Shown here: piece after piece, positions 1 through 8,063 of the stretch
Layout of the letters: each line of letters opens with the position of its first letter
How positions within the stretch are numbered: the stretch's first letter is position 1
Source: an uncultured Lachnospiraceae bacterium
GTDB lineage: Bacteria; Bacillota; Clostridia; Lachnospirales; Lachnospiraceae
Length of the DNA stretch: 51,838 bases
Direction of reading: 5' to 3'
Assembly (NCBI GenBank): GCA_910586005.1
Contig: CAJUHG010000009.1
Coordinates: forward strand, 1 to 51,838
The notes under the pieces: generated by a model
Told to the model about the DNA's origin: nothing
Database searches by the model: none
What the model saw: only the letters and a program-made list of their open reading frames with translations
Made by a program: the position numbers and the translations under genes

Positions 1-51
1 CGACCTCCTGGTCCCAAACCAGGCGCTCTAGCCAAGCTGAGCCACACCCCG
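1..51 (-). tRNA. tRNA-Pro (anticodon TGG), 3' part cut by window edge
   Basis: On the minus strand the gene starts at 51 with CGGGGTGTGGCTCAG. The D-arm and a complete anticodon arm follow, with loop TTTGGGA giving anticodon TGG (proline). Only the 5' half is present; the variable loop, T-arm and acceptor 3' strand lie beyond position 1. A consensus promoter sits about 40 bases upstream. Confidence 0.93.
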
Positions 52-88
52 AAAAGTATTTTTCTGTGTCATCCGTGACACAAGACAT

Positions 89-117
89 ATTATAAGCGGT
101 GTTACTTAAAATGTCAA
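89..117 (-). promoter_or_regulatory. Consensus promoter of tRNA-Pro
   Basis: On the minus strand TTGACA (112-117) and TATAAT (89-94) are separated by exactly 17 bases, a perfect vegetative sigma-factor promoter. Transcription should start near 82. The short leader before the tRNA holds a GTGTCA/TGACAC hairpin (66-81). The rest of 118-249 is AT-rich and shows nothing else. Confidence 0.9.
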
Positions 118-249
118 CACTTTTTTTCAAAATTTTTCATTTTTCTTATTTATACTTATTAAACTGCTAATGTTGAATAAGGTATGCCTTTTTATCTACC
201 TAATTTCTTCTAATATCTAAATATTTAATAAAAAAATAATTCCTTGTTC

Positions 250-732
250 TTATTCTAAATATTCAATGGAAAAATGGACTTCACCTTTTGCATCAATCTC
301 CATTAAAATATAAGATGGTTTTCTTCCTTCCTGTCTTGGATAGGATACACTACCAGGATTAAGAGTAACAATACCCTTACTAAAATCTAACAATGGACGA
401 TGGGTATGACCAAACATTACAATGTCCATACCTCTTCCAATAGCTTCTTTTTTTAAATCTTCTATTCCAGTAGACACATAATAATAATGTCCATGCGTTA
501 TTAGAACTTTATATTTTCCAATTTGCAACTCTTTTTCTCTTTCTAGATTAGAAAAAAAATCATTATTCCCTGCAATAATTTCAAGTGGACATCCAGCCAA
601 CTCTGCTATGTAATCTTCATATCCCTCTGAATCCCCCAGATGAATCATTAAATCAATAGGATTCACACGCCAAAGAATCTCTTTTAAATTTTTATGCTTC
701 TTATGTGTATCACTTACAATTAATATTCTCAT
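250..732 (-). CDS. YfcE/MJ0936-type metallophosphoesterase
   Basis: A 160-residue cytoplasmic phosphodiesterase of the small calcineurin-like family, which hydrolyses phosphodiester bonds with two metal ions. The metal-binding signature is complete: SDTH near residues 7-10, HLGD near 31-34, GNND near 55-58, THGH near 79-82 and GHTH near 108-111. NPGS near 125 is also typical. The ATG start at 732 has GAGGAA upstream. It is the last gene of the minus-strand run after rdgB, with about 120 bases between. The physiological substrate cannot be told from sequence. Confidence 0.9.
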   Translation of the reverse strand: MRILIVSDTHKKHKNLKEILWRVNPIDLMIHLGDSEGYEDYIAELAGCPLEIIAGNNDFFSNLEREKELQIGKYKVLITHGHYYYVSTGIEDLKKEAIGRGMDIVMFGHTHRPLLDFSKGIVTLNPGSVSYPRQEGRKPSYILMEIDAKGEVHFSIEYLE

Positions 733-855
733 AAACGCTTCCTCATCTGCCTGCTAATGATATAGTTTTTTATCTTATCAGAGAAGACTTCTACTATGCA
801 TAGCCTCATCAACTTTGCTAAGATGTATTTTACCATTAGAAAACATAGATAATTT

Positions 856-1461
856 TTATTTTTCCTTCTTAATTAATTTTTCTTTCATAGAACGAAGTGC
901 CTTTCCCCTATGACTTAATTGATTTTTTACTTCCATAGGCAATTGTGCTGTGGAACAATTGTATTCCTCCACATAAAATATTGGATCATATCCAAAACCA
1001 TTTTCTCCTGCAGGCTCCCAACCAATATATCCTTCTATGGTTCCAACAGTAACGCAGGTTTCTCCATTTGGAAAAACTGCCGCAATAGCACATACAAAAC
1101 GAGCGGTTCTCTGCTCCTTTTCTATTCCCTCTAGGCGCTGTATAATATTTTGATTTTTAATATTATAAGAAGTATCTTCGCCCATATATCTTGCAGAATA
1201 AATGCCTGGTTCTTTATTTAAATAATCTACCTCTAATCCAGAATCATCTGCCAATACCACAACATTGTCCTCTTGCACTTCTTTTGCTATGGCAGATGCT
1301 TTTATTAATGCATTTTCTTCAAAAGTCTTTCCATCCTCTATAATATCCACCTGAATGCCTGCTTCTTTCATAGACAAAATTTCTACTCCTAAATCCCCTA
1401 AAATGTCACGAATTTCCTCCATTTTCCCCTGGTTTCCAGTAGCAAATATAATTTTTTTCAT
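856..1461 (-). CDS. rdgB: dITP/XTP pyrophosphatase (HAM1/RdgB family)
   Basis: A 201-residue house-cleaning enzyme that hydrolyses non-canonical purine nucleoside triphosphates (ITP, dITP, XTP) to monophosphates, keeping deaminated bases out of nucleic acids. It starts with the family nucleotide motif TGNQGK (residues 8-13), carries DDSGLEVD near residue 72 and ends with the expected GFGYDPIF and LSHRGKA segments. Length is normal. The AAGGAG ribosome site overlaps the end of the upstream amidase gene (12 bases away), so the two are cotranscribed; rdgB followed by a YfcE-type phosphodiesterase is a common Firmicutes pair. Confidence 0.96.
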   Translation of the reverse strand: MKKIIFATGNQGKMEEIRDILGDLGVEILSMKEAGIQVDIIEDGKTFEENALIKASAIAKEVQEDNVVVLADDSGLEVDYLNKEPGIYSARYMGEDTSYNIKNQNIIQRLEGIEKEQRTARFVCAIAAVFPNGETCVTVGTIEGYIGWEPAGENGFGYDPIFYVEEYNCSTAQLPMEVKNQLSHRGKALRSMKEKLIKKEK

Positions 1462-1473
1462 ACAACTTTCTCC

Positions 1474-2502
1474 TTAATATCCTTCCTCTAACGCACGTAA
1501 AATAGCCTTATAAATTCCCTGAGCAACTAGTTTTTGATAATCTAAGGAATTTAATTTATCCAATTCTTCCTGATTTGTTAAAAATCCTACCTCAATTAAT
1601 GCGGCTGGCACTTCATTATTTCTTATAATATAAATACTATTTCCATGTGTTAATCCATTATTTTTACTTCCTATTGTTTTTGTGATTTCTTCCAAGCATA
1701 TCTCAGCAAGATGTTTACTACTTAATCCTGCTTCCTCTTTTTTTTCATCATACAAAACTTCTGTACCATTGTATTGAGACATTTGTCCATCTTCTGTAGA
1801 ATTATTATGTACACTAAGATATAAATTTGCCTTTGTTTTTCCACCAAGTTGAGCACGCTGCTCAAAAGTTGGATTTACATCTTCTGTTCTAGTATAATAT
1901 ACACCAATATTTTTATCATTTTTATCTAGCAACTTTTTTAGTTGAAGTACAATAGCAAGATTAATATCTTTTTCCATAATTTCCTGTTTCATAGCACCAG
2001 GCGCACCACCACCATGCCCTGCATCAATTACTACTACTTTATCATATACTTGTTGTGGTGTCAGAAAATCTATATACAAAAATCCTTCTGATACCTTACT
2101 CCTTACCTCATAAACAGAATCCATATTAATTTCTATTACACCATTTTTCATATGTAAATCATCAATATGGTTACTTCTACCTAATAATGGATGCTTATCA
2201 AAATAATCCTTTTCAACATTGGGAATCTGAATCGTAATCAATTGTTGTACATAATTATTCTCAATGGATATATCTTTCTCCTCTATTCCCTCTGGAAGTT
2301 CTAAACGTAATTGTTGACGGAGATTGATATCTCCTTCGTCCTCTATCTGTTCTGGATAGTAAGCAAACATTTGAAGATTAGACATCTGCTGACGCTTTGC
2401 TTCACGTTCATGTACAGCAGAAAAAGGTCTTAAAATAATGATAGTTGCAACTATCATTATAATAAGAACCATTGATGAAATTTTTAGTATTTTTTCTCCC
2501 AT
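1474..2502 (-). CDS. N-acetylmuramoyl-L-alanine amidase (Amidase_3), membrane-anchored
   Basis: A 342-residue cell-wall hydrolase that cuts the MurNAc-L-Ala bond. Residues 5-27 form an N-terminal signal anchor. Residues about 60-145 resemble a beta-rich AMIN-like region. The Amidase_3 catalytic domain begins at VVIDAGHGG, with predicted zinc ligands H163, E177 and H232 and catalytic E304 in ALIEVGFLTN. It would act outside the membrane. It starts 18 bases after the C1 protease stop, so the two extracellular enzymes are probably coexpressed. The ribosome site is weak. Sporulation or division roles are possible but not shown. Confidence 0.93.
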   Translation of the reverse strand: MGEKILKISSMVLIIMIVATIIILRPFSAVHEREAKRQQMSNLQMFAYYPEQIEDEGDINLRQQLRLELPEGIEEKDISIENNYVQQLITIQIPNVEKDYFDKHPLLGRSNHIDDLHMKNGVIEINMDSVYEVRSKVSEGFLYIDFLTPQQVYDKVVVIDAGHGGGAPGAMKQEIMEKDINLAIVLQLKKLLDKNDKNIGVYYTRTEDVNPTFEQRAQLGGKTKANLYLSVHNNSTEDGQMSQYNGTEVLYDEKKEEAGLSSKHLAEICLEEITKTIGSKNNGLTHGNSIYIIRNNEVPAALIEVGFLTNQEELDKLNSLDYQKLVAQGIYKAILRALEEGY

Positions 2503-2520
2503 ATGGTTTCTTTTACCCTT

Positions 2521-4227
2521 CTATTGATTATTACTGTATACTTTCAAACATAAATTACATCCCTGATTTCCTTCTACATTTTCCCAATAATTTCCACTTG
2601 AACTTATATATCCCTCTCCATCTGACAAATCTACATTTTCAGTGATCTGATCTGCTGCATATTCAATCGCCATAGGATGCACAGAACCTGGTGTTGTGAT
2701 TTTAAGTACAACTGCAAATTTTTCTCCTTCTTCTACAGATATTTCCCGATTAAAATCAATGGTATAATAACCAGCATTTGATAAATTTCCTTTCGCCACT
2801 TGGACACGATTTTTTAAAGATTCTGTATTTTCAAAATTTTTTACTACATATAATTCATAGGAAGTTTCCTTACCAGTTGCATAAAATCCAGCAGCTTTTA
2901 ATCCTTCCTTTGTTTGTGCAGTATAAGCATTCGCTGCATAAATACTATCTTTATTGTATCCTAACTGCCCGACCCAACCACATAAATCTGACTGATAAAT
3001 ATGGTTATAATTGTCAGTCTCTTCAATATTTGTATAAATTACACTGTGAAGTCCAATATTTACATCATAATAAGAAACATAAAACACACCTTTTTCTCCA
3101 AATTCTTCTCCCCAACTATTTTGACACAAAAAGGCTCCATCATTTTCAACTTCTAAATTGAAATTTTCTTTTGGATAATTATCATCCCAACCAATAATCA
3201 TAATTTCATGATTTGGCTTTTCTGCACCTAGATAACAATATGCAAAATTCTCATTATTATAATAAGGGGAATATTCCTCAGAAACATTCCATGCACTATA
3301 AATTGCTGTCTGCACTCCTCCATACTTAAACACAGACTCTTTTATTTTTTCAAAATCTTTTCCATCCAATAATTGTATTTCTTGTACATGTTTTACTGCT
3401 TTTAGACCTTCTTCTGATTTACCATCTCCATAGGGGTCCTGTGCTTCATTCACAGGTCCCTGCCATGCAGTAAGATATGCCATACCCATTGTATATTCCC
3501 CACCTTCTGCCTGCTCTAACACAAAACTATTTTGAATTGACATATGATCTGGTGAAAATTCATAGGTTTCTTCTGGCAATAATGCAGATTCCATAGCAGA
3601 AAGTGCTGCAAAAGCCCAACAAGTACCATAAGGTCCTTGATTTTTTACTTTTGGCGCTCTCTGTCTTGTACGCAAGTCATATTGTAAGGGCAAAATACTA
3701 CTTCCCTCTGCAGTATTAATGGCAATGGCTTGATTTTTTTCAATGTCCCAATTATAATTAAAATTCAACTTTTCTGCAACCGTTTCTATTGGCACATAAT
3801 ATTCTCCATTTTTATAAGACATAGGAGAAGAAATTTTCTCTTTTTTATTATTTGTATCTACCTTAGTTTCATTTAATTGAAAAGTAATTATATCAGAACG
3901 TTTTTCCAATATTAACCGTTCTTTTTCATAAAGATGTGCACTACAATCAAAACTTGCTCCTAATACAGAAATGGGAACCATAATATTCAAATTTTCATTC
4001 ATATAAATACCATTTACTTTATTTGTCAATTCTTTATTATCCACAAATATGGTAAGTTTCTTTTTGTTCACACTTTTTGCAATCATTGGATTCCAAATTT
4101 CTTCTTTTAATTGTGCACCACGAAACGCTTCTACTTTTTCATTTCTTGCTCCACTGCTGTTAAATCTCAATATAATCATTAACAATAGCATTACAGTCAT
4201 TACCACATATTTCTTTGAATGTCTCAC
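2521..4227 (-). CDS. Secreted papain-family (C1) cysteine protease with stalk and lectin-like domains
   Basis: A 568-residue exported protease. Residues 8-22 are a signal or anchor helix. Residues about 57-172 look like a copper-amine-oxidase N-terminal-like stalk repeat, common in Clostridia surface proteins. The C1A domain follows: oxyanion Gln197 and catalytic Cys203 in GPYGTCWAF, His340 in PNHEIMIIGW and Asn370 in CQNSWG. Residues about 430-565 resemble the beta-sandwich lectin-like domain that follows such proteases. The start is GTG at 4227 with GAGG eight bases upstream. It is followed by the amidase, suggesting cell-surface or wall-protein turnover (inference). Confidence 0.9.
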   Translation of the reverse strand: MRHSKKYVVMTVMLLLMIILRFNSSGARNEKVEAFRGAQLKEEIWNPMIAKSVNKKKLTIFVDNKELTNKVNGIYMNENLNIMVPISVLGASFDCSAHLYEKERLILEKRSDIITFQLNETKVDTNNKKEKISSPMSYKNGEYYVPIETVAEKLNFNYNWDIEKNQAIAINTAEGSSILPLQYDLRTRQRAPKVKNQGPYGTCWAFAALSAMESALLPEETYEFSPDHMSIQNSFVLEQAEGGEYTMGMAYLTAWQGPVNEAQDPYGDGKSEEGLKAVKHVQEIQLLDGKDFEKIKESVFKYGGVQTAIYSAWNVSEEYSPYYNNENFAYCYLGAEKPNHEIMIIGWDDNYPKENFNLEVENDGAFLCQNSWGEEFGEKGVFYVSYYDVNIGLHSVIYTNIEETDNYNHIYQSDLCGWVGQLGYNKDSIYAANAYTAQTKEGLKAAGFYATGKETSYELYVVKNFENTESLKNRVQVAKGNLSNAGYYTIDFNREISVEEGEKFAVVLKITTPGSVHPMAIEYAADQITENVDLSDGEGYISSSGNYWENVEGNQGCNLCLKVYSNNQ

Positions 4228-4254
4228 TCAGTTACCTCTTCCCTCTTTATCTTC

Positions 4255-5406
4255 CTACGAATGAGTTCGTTTTGGTGGCTTAGGCCCTTGGAACTGATAA
4301 AAATAGGTTTTTAGCATTCCATTATAAATCTTGCGGTTTTTGTCTGCTTTTCTTCCCATATAATGCTCCGTTTTTTCATAACTAGTAATCAGATACGCTG
4401 ACCAGCTATCCAATCGCTGGAAAGCTTCTCCAATTTCTGTATATAGTTTTGGAAGCGCTTCTTTTTCTTCTAAACGTTCTCCATAAGGAGGATTGCTAAC
4501 AATAAATCCATATTTCTTTGAATGTCTTAGCTCACTGACAGGTCGCTGTTGAAAATGAATCAAATGCTCAACGCCTGCACGTTTTGCATTTTCTCTAGCT
4601 GCCTTTACAATCTCTCCATCTATATCATATCCTTGAATATCCACTGTAATATCTGTATTTATCAATTCTTCTGCTTCTTCTACCACTTCATACCATAATT
4701 TATGATTGATAAAGCTTGTCCAATTTTCAGCAGTAAAACTGCGATTCATACCTGGTGCTATATTGGCAGCCATCATAGCTGCCTCAATTGGAAAAGTTCC
4801 ACTTCCACAAAAAGGATCGACCAATATACGCTCTCTTTTCCACGGAGTTAACATAATCAAGGCGGCTGCAAGAGTCTCTGTAATTGGTGCCTTACTTGCC
4901 AAAGTTCTGTAACCACGCTTATGAAGAGAATCCCCAGAAGTATCCATTGCTACTGTTACTTCATCTTTCATAAGAAACAGACGCAAAGGATACTCAGCGC
5001 CTGTTTCTGGAAACCAGTTTATATGATATTTCTGTTTCAATCGTTCCACTATTGCTTTTTTTACAATAGATTGGATATCAGAAGGACTAAATAACTTACT
5101 TTTAATAGAAGAGGCTTTTGTCACCCAAAATTTTCCATCTTTTGGAATATAGTTTTCCCAAGAAATTCCTTTAATTCCTTGAAATAATTCTTCAAAAGTT
5201 TCAGCATGAAATCTTCCTATTTTCAAAAGTACACGTTCTGCAGTACGCAGAAAAATATTAGCACGACAGATTGCCTCTGCATCTCCTTCAAAAGTTACTC
5301 TTCCATCTTCCACTTTTATAATTTCATAACCTAAATCATATATTTCTCTCTTTAAAACTGCTTCTAATCCAAAATGACAAGGAGCAATTAATTCATATGT
5401 TTTCAT
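4255..5406 (-). CDS. THUMP-domain class I SAM-dependent RNA methyltransferase (YpsC/RlmL-like)
   Basis: About 383 residues. The N-terminal part (about 45-155) is a THUMP RNA-binding domain and the C-terminal half a Rossmann methyltransferase. Motif I reads DPFCGSGTFPIEAA and motif IV is NPPYGER, the signature of N2-guanine or N6-adenine RNA methylation. Homologues such as RlmL act on 23S rRNA. The start is uncertain: in-frame TTG (5418), GTG (5415) and ATG (5406) occur together with only a weak purine stretch upstream; ATG is taken because homologues begin close to MKTYELIAPCHFG. It is the first gene of the cluster running down to position 250. Confidence 0.92.
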   Translation of the reverse strand: MKTYELIAPCHFGLEAVLKREIYDLGYEIIKVEDGRVTFEGDAEAICRANIFLRTAERVLLKIGRFHAETFEELFQGIKGISWENYIPKDGKFWVTKASSIKSKLFSPSDIQSIVKKAIVERLKQKYHINWFPETGAEYPLRLFLMKDEVTVAMDTSGDSLHKRGYRTLASKAPITETLAAALIMLTPWKRERILVDPFCGSGTFPIEAAMMAANIAPGMNRSFTAENWTSFINHKLWYEVVEEAEELINTDITVDIQGYDIDGEIVKAARENAKRAGVEHLIHFQQRPVSELRHSKKYGFIVSNPPYGERLEEKEALPKLYTEIGEAFQRLDSWSAYLITSYEKTEHYMGRKADKNRKIYNGMLKTYFYQFQGPKPPKRTHS

Positions 5407-5441
5407 TGTTTTCACCAAAAATTTCCTATAAAATATAATTT

Positions 5442-5483
5442 GCTAGAAGGTTCTAAGAATATATTATCTTTTCACCTTCTAGC
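5442..5483 (-). terminator. Likely terminator after the rhodanese gene
   Basis: A 10-bp perfect inverted repeat (5442-5451 and 5474-5483) with a 22-base AT-rich loop lies nine bases beyond the rhodanese stop. On the minus strand it is followed by an A/T-rich tract. The long loop makes it weaker than a classic intrinsic terminator. Confidence 0.45.
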
Positions 5484-5491
5484 TGTCAATG

Positions 5492-5785
5492 TTAATTTTG
5501 AAGTACCGCTTGTATGCCACCTACTAACGTTACAGTTCGATATCCATCTTGACTTAGAATTTTTGCAGCCATTAAACTGCTTGCTCCTCTGTCACAATAT
5601 AAAATATAAAGTTTATCTTTTGGAAGATATTTCCGAAACATTTCCAAGTCTTCATAGGGCATATTTCTAGCTCCTTCTACATGAACTTCTTCAAAGTCTT
5701 CCTTGCTGCGTAAATCAATAACCCATGCATCGGGGCGTTTACGGTATTCATTAAACTCTCGGATACCAATTGTTTTAAATTCCAT
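5492..5785 (-). CDS. Single-domain rhodanese-like protein
   Basis: A 97-residue stand-alone rhodanese domain, cytoplasmic, able to carry a persulfide sulfur. The active-site loop is LYCDRGASS, with Cys near residue 64 and a six-residue loop typical of sulfurtransferases rather than phosphatases. VIDLRS near residues 23-28 and the GGIQA end are also family features. A clear ribosome site (GAGGTGATCAT before ATG) sets the start. Its sulfur acceptor is unknown; another rhodanese domain in this window is fused to a TtcA-like enzyme (45135-46295). Confidence 0.88.
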   Translation of the reverse strand: MEFKTIGIREFNEYRKRPDAWVIDLRSKEDFEEVHVEGARNMPYEDLEMFRKYLPKDKLYILYCDRGASSLMAAKILSQDGYRTVTLVGGIQAVLQN

Positions 5786-5869
5786 ATGATCACCTCTTTA
5801 AGTGTGCTTCTACTAGAACGTTTTTCTCTCAATATTAAAAAGCGCGAGCTTAATCAGAATAAGAAAAAA

Positions 5870-5953
5870 GCCTCTAGCAGATTGCAGGGGCGCAAAAAAA
5901 ATTTATATTAACAGAACCATCTTGCCCCCCGCAGCAAGAACGCCGATGGTCTT
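5870..5953. other. GC-rich structured intergenic stretch
   Basis: Between the rhodanese gene and the Asn-rich gene lies a GC-richer stretch with at least two imperfect hairpins: GCCTCT/AGGGGC at about 5870-5891, and ACCATCTTGC pairing with parts of GCAAGA...GATGGT at about 5914-5953. It does not match SRP RNA, 6S RNA or tmRNA as far as I can recognise. It could be a small RNA, the upstream region of the rhodanese gene, or a decayed repeat. Confidence 0.3.
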
Positions 5954-5963
5954 CTTAGATATT

Positions 5964-6013
5964 AATGTAGAAATAGATTATCAAAGGTCACTTTGATAAT
6001 CTATTTCTACATT
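5964..6013. repeat. Perfect 23-bp inverted repeat with 4-base loop
   Basis: Arms 5964-5986 and 5991-6013 are exact reverse complements around GTCA. The hairpin begins about 30 bases beyond the stop of the Asn-rich protein gene. There is no adjacent T-run on the minus strand, so it is not a canonical intrinsic terminator, though an RNA hairpin this strong could stabilise or end that transcript. Confidence 0.85.
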
Positions 6014-6044
6014 ATATTATGCAGTTTTTTCCTTTTAGTACCAA

Positions 6045-6323
6045 TTATCTTTCATAGGAATCGCGGCAATTAGAACTATTTGCATTGCTTGCCTTATTTT
6101 GAGAAGATGCATTTTTGCTGTTGTTCTGAGAATGGCAATTTTGGGAATTACTGTTTTGAGAATTATTGTTCTGAGAATTGCTATTCTGAGAATATGAATT
6201 CTTGCTGTTATTCTGTGAGTACGCATTTTTACTATTATTTTGCATATGAGAATTTTTTAAACTGCTAGAATCATTTGTTGTGCCATTTGTACCATTGTTT
6301 TGCATATTATTATTTTTTGCCAT
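6045..6323 (-). CDS. Asn/Ser/Gln-rich low-complexity small protein
   Basis: A 92-residue protein containing 29 Asn and 22 Ser, with seven SQN tripeptides spaced irregularly in the middle and the tail CRDSYER. It has two Cys, no signal peptide and no membrane segment. A strong AGGAGG ribosome site precedes the ATG and an inverted repeat follows the gene, so it is likely translated. Function is not recognised. Composition recalls gamma-type small acid-soluble spore proteins, which are Gln/Asn-rich and soluble, but there is no clear sequence match; that is a hypothesis only. The DNA repeats are short and in-frame. Confidence 0.6.
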   Translation of the reverse strand: MAKNNNMQNNGTNGTTNDSSSLKNSHMQNNSKNAYSQNNSKNSYSQNSNSQNNNSQNSNSQNCHSQNNSKNASSQNKASNANSSNCRDSYER

Positions 6324-6532
6324 GATATTTTCCTCCTAAATCTTTACTGCTCTCATAGTATCTGAAAAAGGTAGGAATTTTATTCAACCATTTTTTTGAA
6401 AAAATTTTTTTTAATTTCTACTTGCAATTTATAAAATATTATATTATAATACTAAATGTAAGAAGGATTTCACCTTCTGAAATTCTTCTTATAAGTTATA
6501 CCCCTTATTAATTATTTATACTCCCCTCATAG

Positions 6533-6563
6533 AAAAGACCAGTGGCTCCCCCGCTGGTCTTTT
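6533..6563. terminator. Bidirectional terminator-like hairpin
   Basis: Arms 6533-6545 and 6551-6563 pair over 13 positions with one G-U, around a CTCCC loop, and carry A-tract and T-tract flanks (AAAAGACC...GGTCTTTT). It lies between ilvA and the Asn-rich gene and could end transcription from either side. Confidence 0.65.
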
Positions 6564-6645
6564 CTCATTTCACTCTAATTTCACTCTATGGGAAAGCTGA
6601 AGTGGGCTTGTTCAATTTGTTCTAAATAAAATTCTTTCGATTGTG

Positions 6646-6687
6646 TAAGGCTCTTCTTATCGCCTAAAAACGATAAAAAGAGCCTTA
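6646..6687 (-). terminator. Terminator-like hairpin downstream of ilvA
   Basis: A 17-position stem (6646-6662 with 6671-6687, one G-U) with an 8-base loop lies about 90 bases beyond the ilvA stop. The T-tract after the stem is poor, so termination may be assisted or the stem may protect the mRNA 3' end. Confidence 0.5.
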
Positions 6688-6775
6688 TCATAGTTGTCTG
6701 GAAATAGTTTCCAATATTATATATACAAAAAGGAAACCGTTATATCAGATACTCTTAGAATATTAAGATATGCCT

Positions 6776-7987
6776 TTATAAATTTGTTCTTACTACCTTT
6801 GGCTTATATGCTTCCTGCTCCAAAGCATTTATAATTCGTTTTTTATGCTCTGTTCCAAAGGCTTCCATTGTAATGCGCAATTCCACAGCTGCATTACGAT
6901 TGGTAGTTACAAACTGATTATGCTCTAGTTTAATAACATTTCCTTGTTCTTTTGCAATAGTATTTGCCACTTTACTTAATTCTCCTGGCTTATCTGGCAA
7001 AAGAACTGACACAGTAAAAATTCTATCACGGAAAATTAATCCCTGTTGCACCACAGAAGACATGGTTATCACATCCATATTTCCACCACTTAATATAGAA
7101 ACAATTCTCTTGTTTTCTACTTTTAAATGACGCAGTGCCGCTACAGTCAAAAGCCCAGAATTTTCCACTACCATTTTATGATTTTCTACCATATCCAAAA
7201 ATGCAACAATCAACTCATCATCTTCCACTGTAATAATTTCATCCAAATTTTCTTTTAGATAAGGAAAAATTTTTTCTCCTGGTGTTTTTACTGCTGTTCC
7301 ATCTGCAATGGTATTAACTCCTGATAAGGTCATTATTTTTCCTGCTTCTAGTGAAGCCTGCATACAATTTGCTCCTGCTGGCTCCACACCAATCACTTTA
7401 ATTTTAGGATTTAAAAATTTTGCAAGTGTAGATACTCCTGTAGCGAGCCCGCCACCACCAATAGGGACTAAAATATATTCTACTAATGGAAGTTCTTTAA
7501 AAATTTCCATTGCAATTGTTCCTTGTCCAGTAGCTACTGCTAAATCATCAAAAGGATGAATAAATGTATATCCTTGTTCTTCTGCAAGTTCATATGCTTT
7601 CTGACATGCCTCATCATAGACATCTCCATATAATATTACTTCTGCTCCATAATTTTTGGTTCGATTTACCTTAATCAATGGGGTAGTTGTAGGCATTACA
7701 ATTGTAGACTTTACACCATAGCATTTTGCTGCATAAGCTACACCTTGCGCATGATTTCCAGCGGATGCAGTGATTAGCCCTTTTTCACGCTCTTCTTCTG
7801 TTAAGGTACTAATTTTATAATATGCACCTCTTACTTTATAAGCCCCTGTAAACTGCATGTTTTCTGGTTTCAAATACACTTGATTCTTGGTTTGTTGACT
7901 TAAAAAATCACTATATACTAATTTTGTTTCTAAAATTACATCTTTCACTCTTGTACTTGCTTCTTCAAATTTCTCTAAAGATAACAT
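6776..7987 (-). CDS. ilvA: Threonine ammonia-lyase with C-terminal ACT domain
   Basis: A PLP enzyme that deaminates L-threonine to 2-oxobutanoate, either for isoleucine synthesis or threonine catabolism. The PLP lysine lies in FTGAYKVRGA and the phosphate-binding glycines in PIGGGGLATG. A single ACT domain (LLPDKPGELSKVANTIA onward) occupies about the last 75 residues, the short Clostridia form (403 residues) rather than the long E. coli IlvA. A GTG nine bases further upstream would sit directly on AGGAGA; the ATG at 7987 has that site at nine bases and is preferred. It appears monocistronic. Confidence 0.93.
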   Translation of the reverse strand: MLSLEKFEEASTRVKDVILETKLVYSDFLSQQTKNQVYLKPENMQFTGAYKVRGAYYKISTLTEEEREKGLITASAGNHAQGVAYAAKCYGVKSTIVMPTTTPLIKVNRTKNYGAEVILYGDVYDEACQKAYELAEEQGYTFIHPFDDLAVATGQGTIAMEIFKELPLVEYILVPIGGGGLATGVSTLAKFLNPKIKVIGVEPAGANCMQASLEAGKIMTLSGVNTIADGTAVKTPGEKIFPYLKENLDEIITVEDDELIVAFLDMVENHKMVVENSGLLTVAALRHLKVENKRIVSILSGGNMDVITMSSVVQQGLIFRDRIFTVSVLLPDKPGELSKVANTIAKEQGNVIKLEHNQFVTTNRNAAVELRITMEAFGTEHKKRIINALEQEAYKPKVVRTNL

Positions 7988-8063
7988 AATTTCCACTCTC
8001 CTATTTTGGTTTCTTTTACTTCTTGTATTTTCTCAATTATGTTCTTTTCATCTTTTCTATTTC

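Larger units (their letters stand above)
6324..6775. other. Intergenic region with terminator-like hairpins
   Basis: This gap holds the upstream region of the Asn-rich gene on the right strand, an AT-rich stretch (6380-6520), and two strong hairpins listed separately (6533-6563 and 6646-6687). A small GGAAA/TTTCC hairpin lies near 6700. I see no reading frame with a ribosome site. Confidence 0.5.

Noticed and set aside
5820..5960. SRP RNA or 6S RNA
   Set aside because: The conserved SRP loop and 6S bulge features were not found.
6045..6323. CRISPR-like short repeats
   Set aside because: Repeats are short, irregular and in frame, encoding SQN units of a protein with a strong ribosome site.
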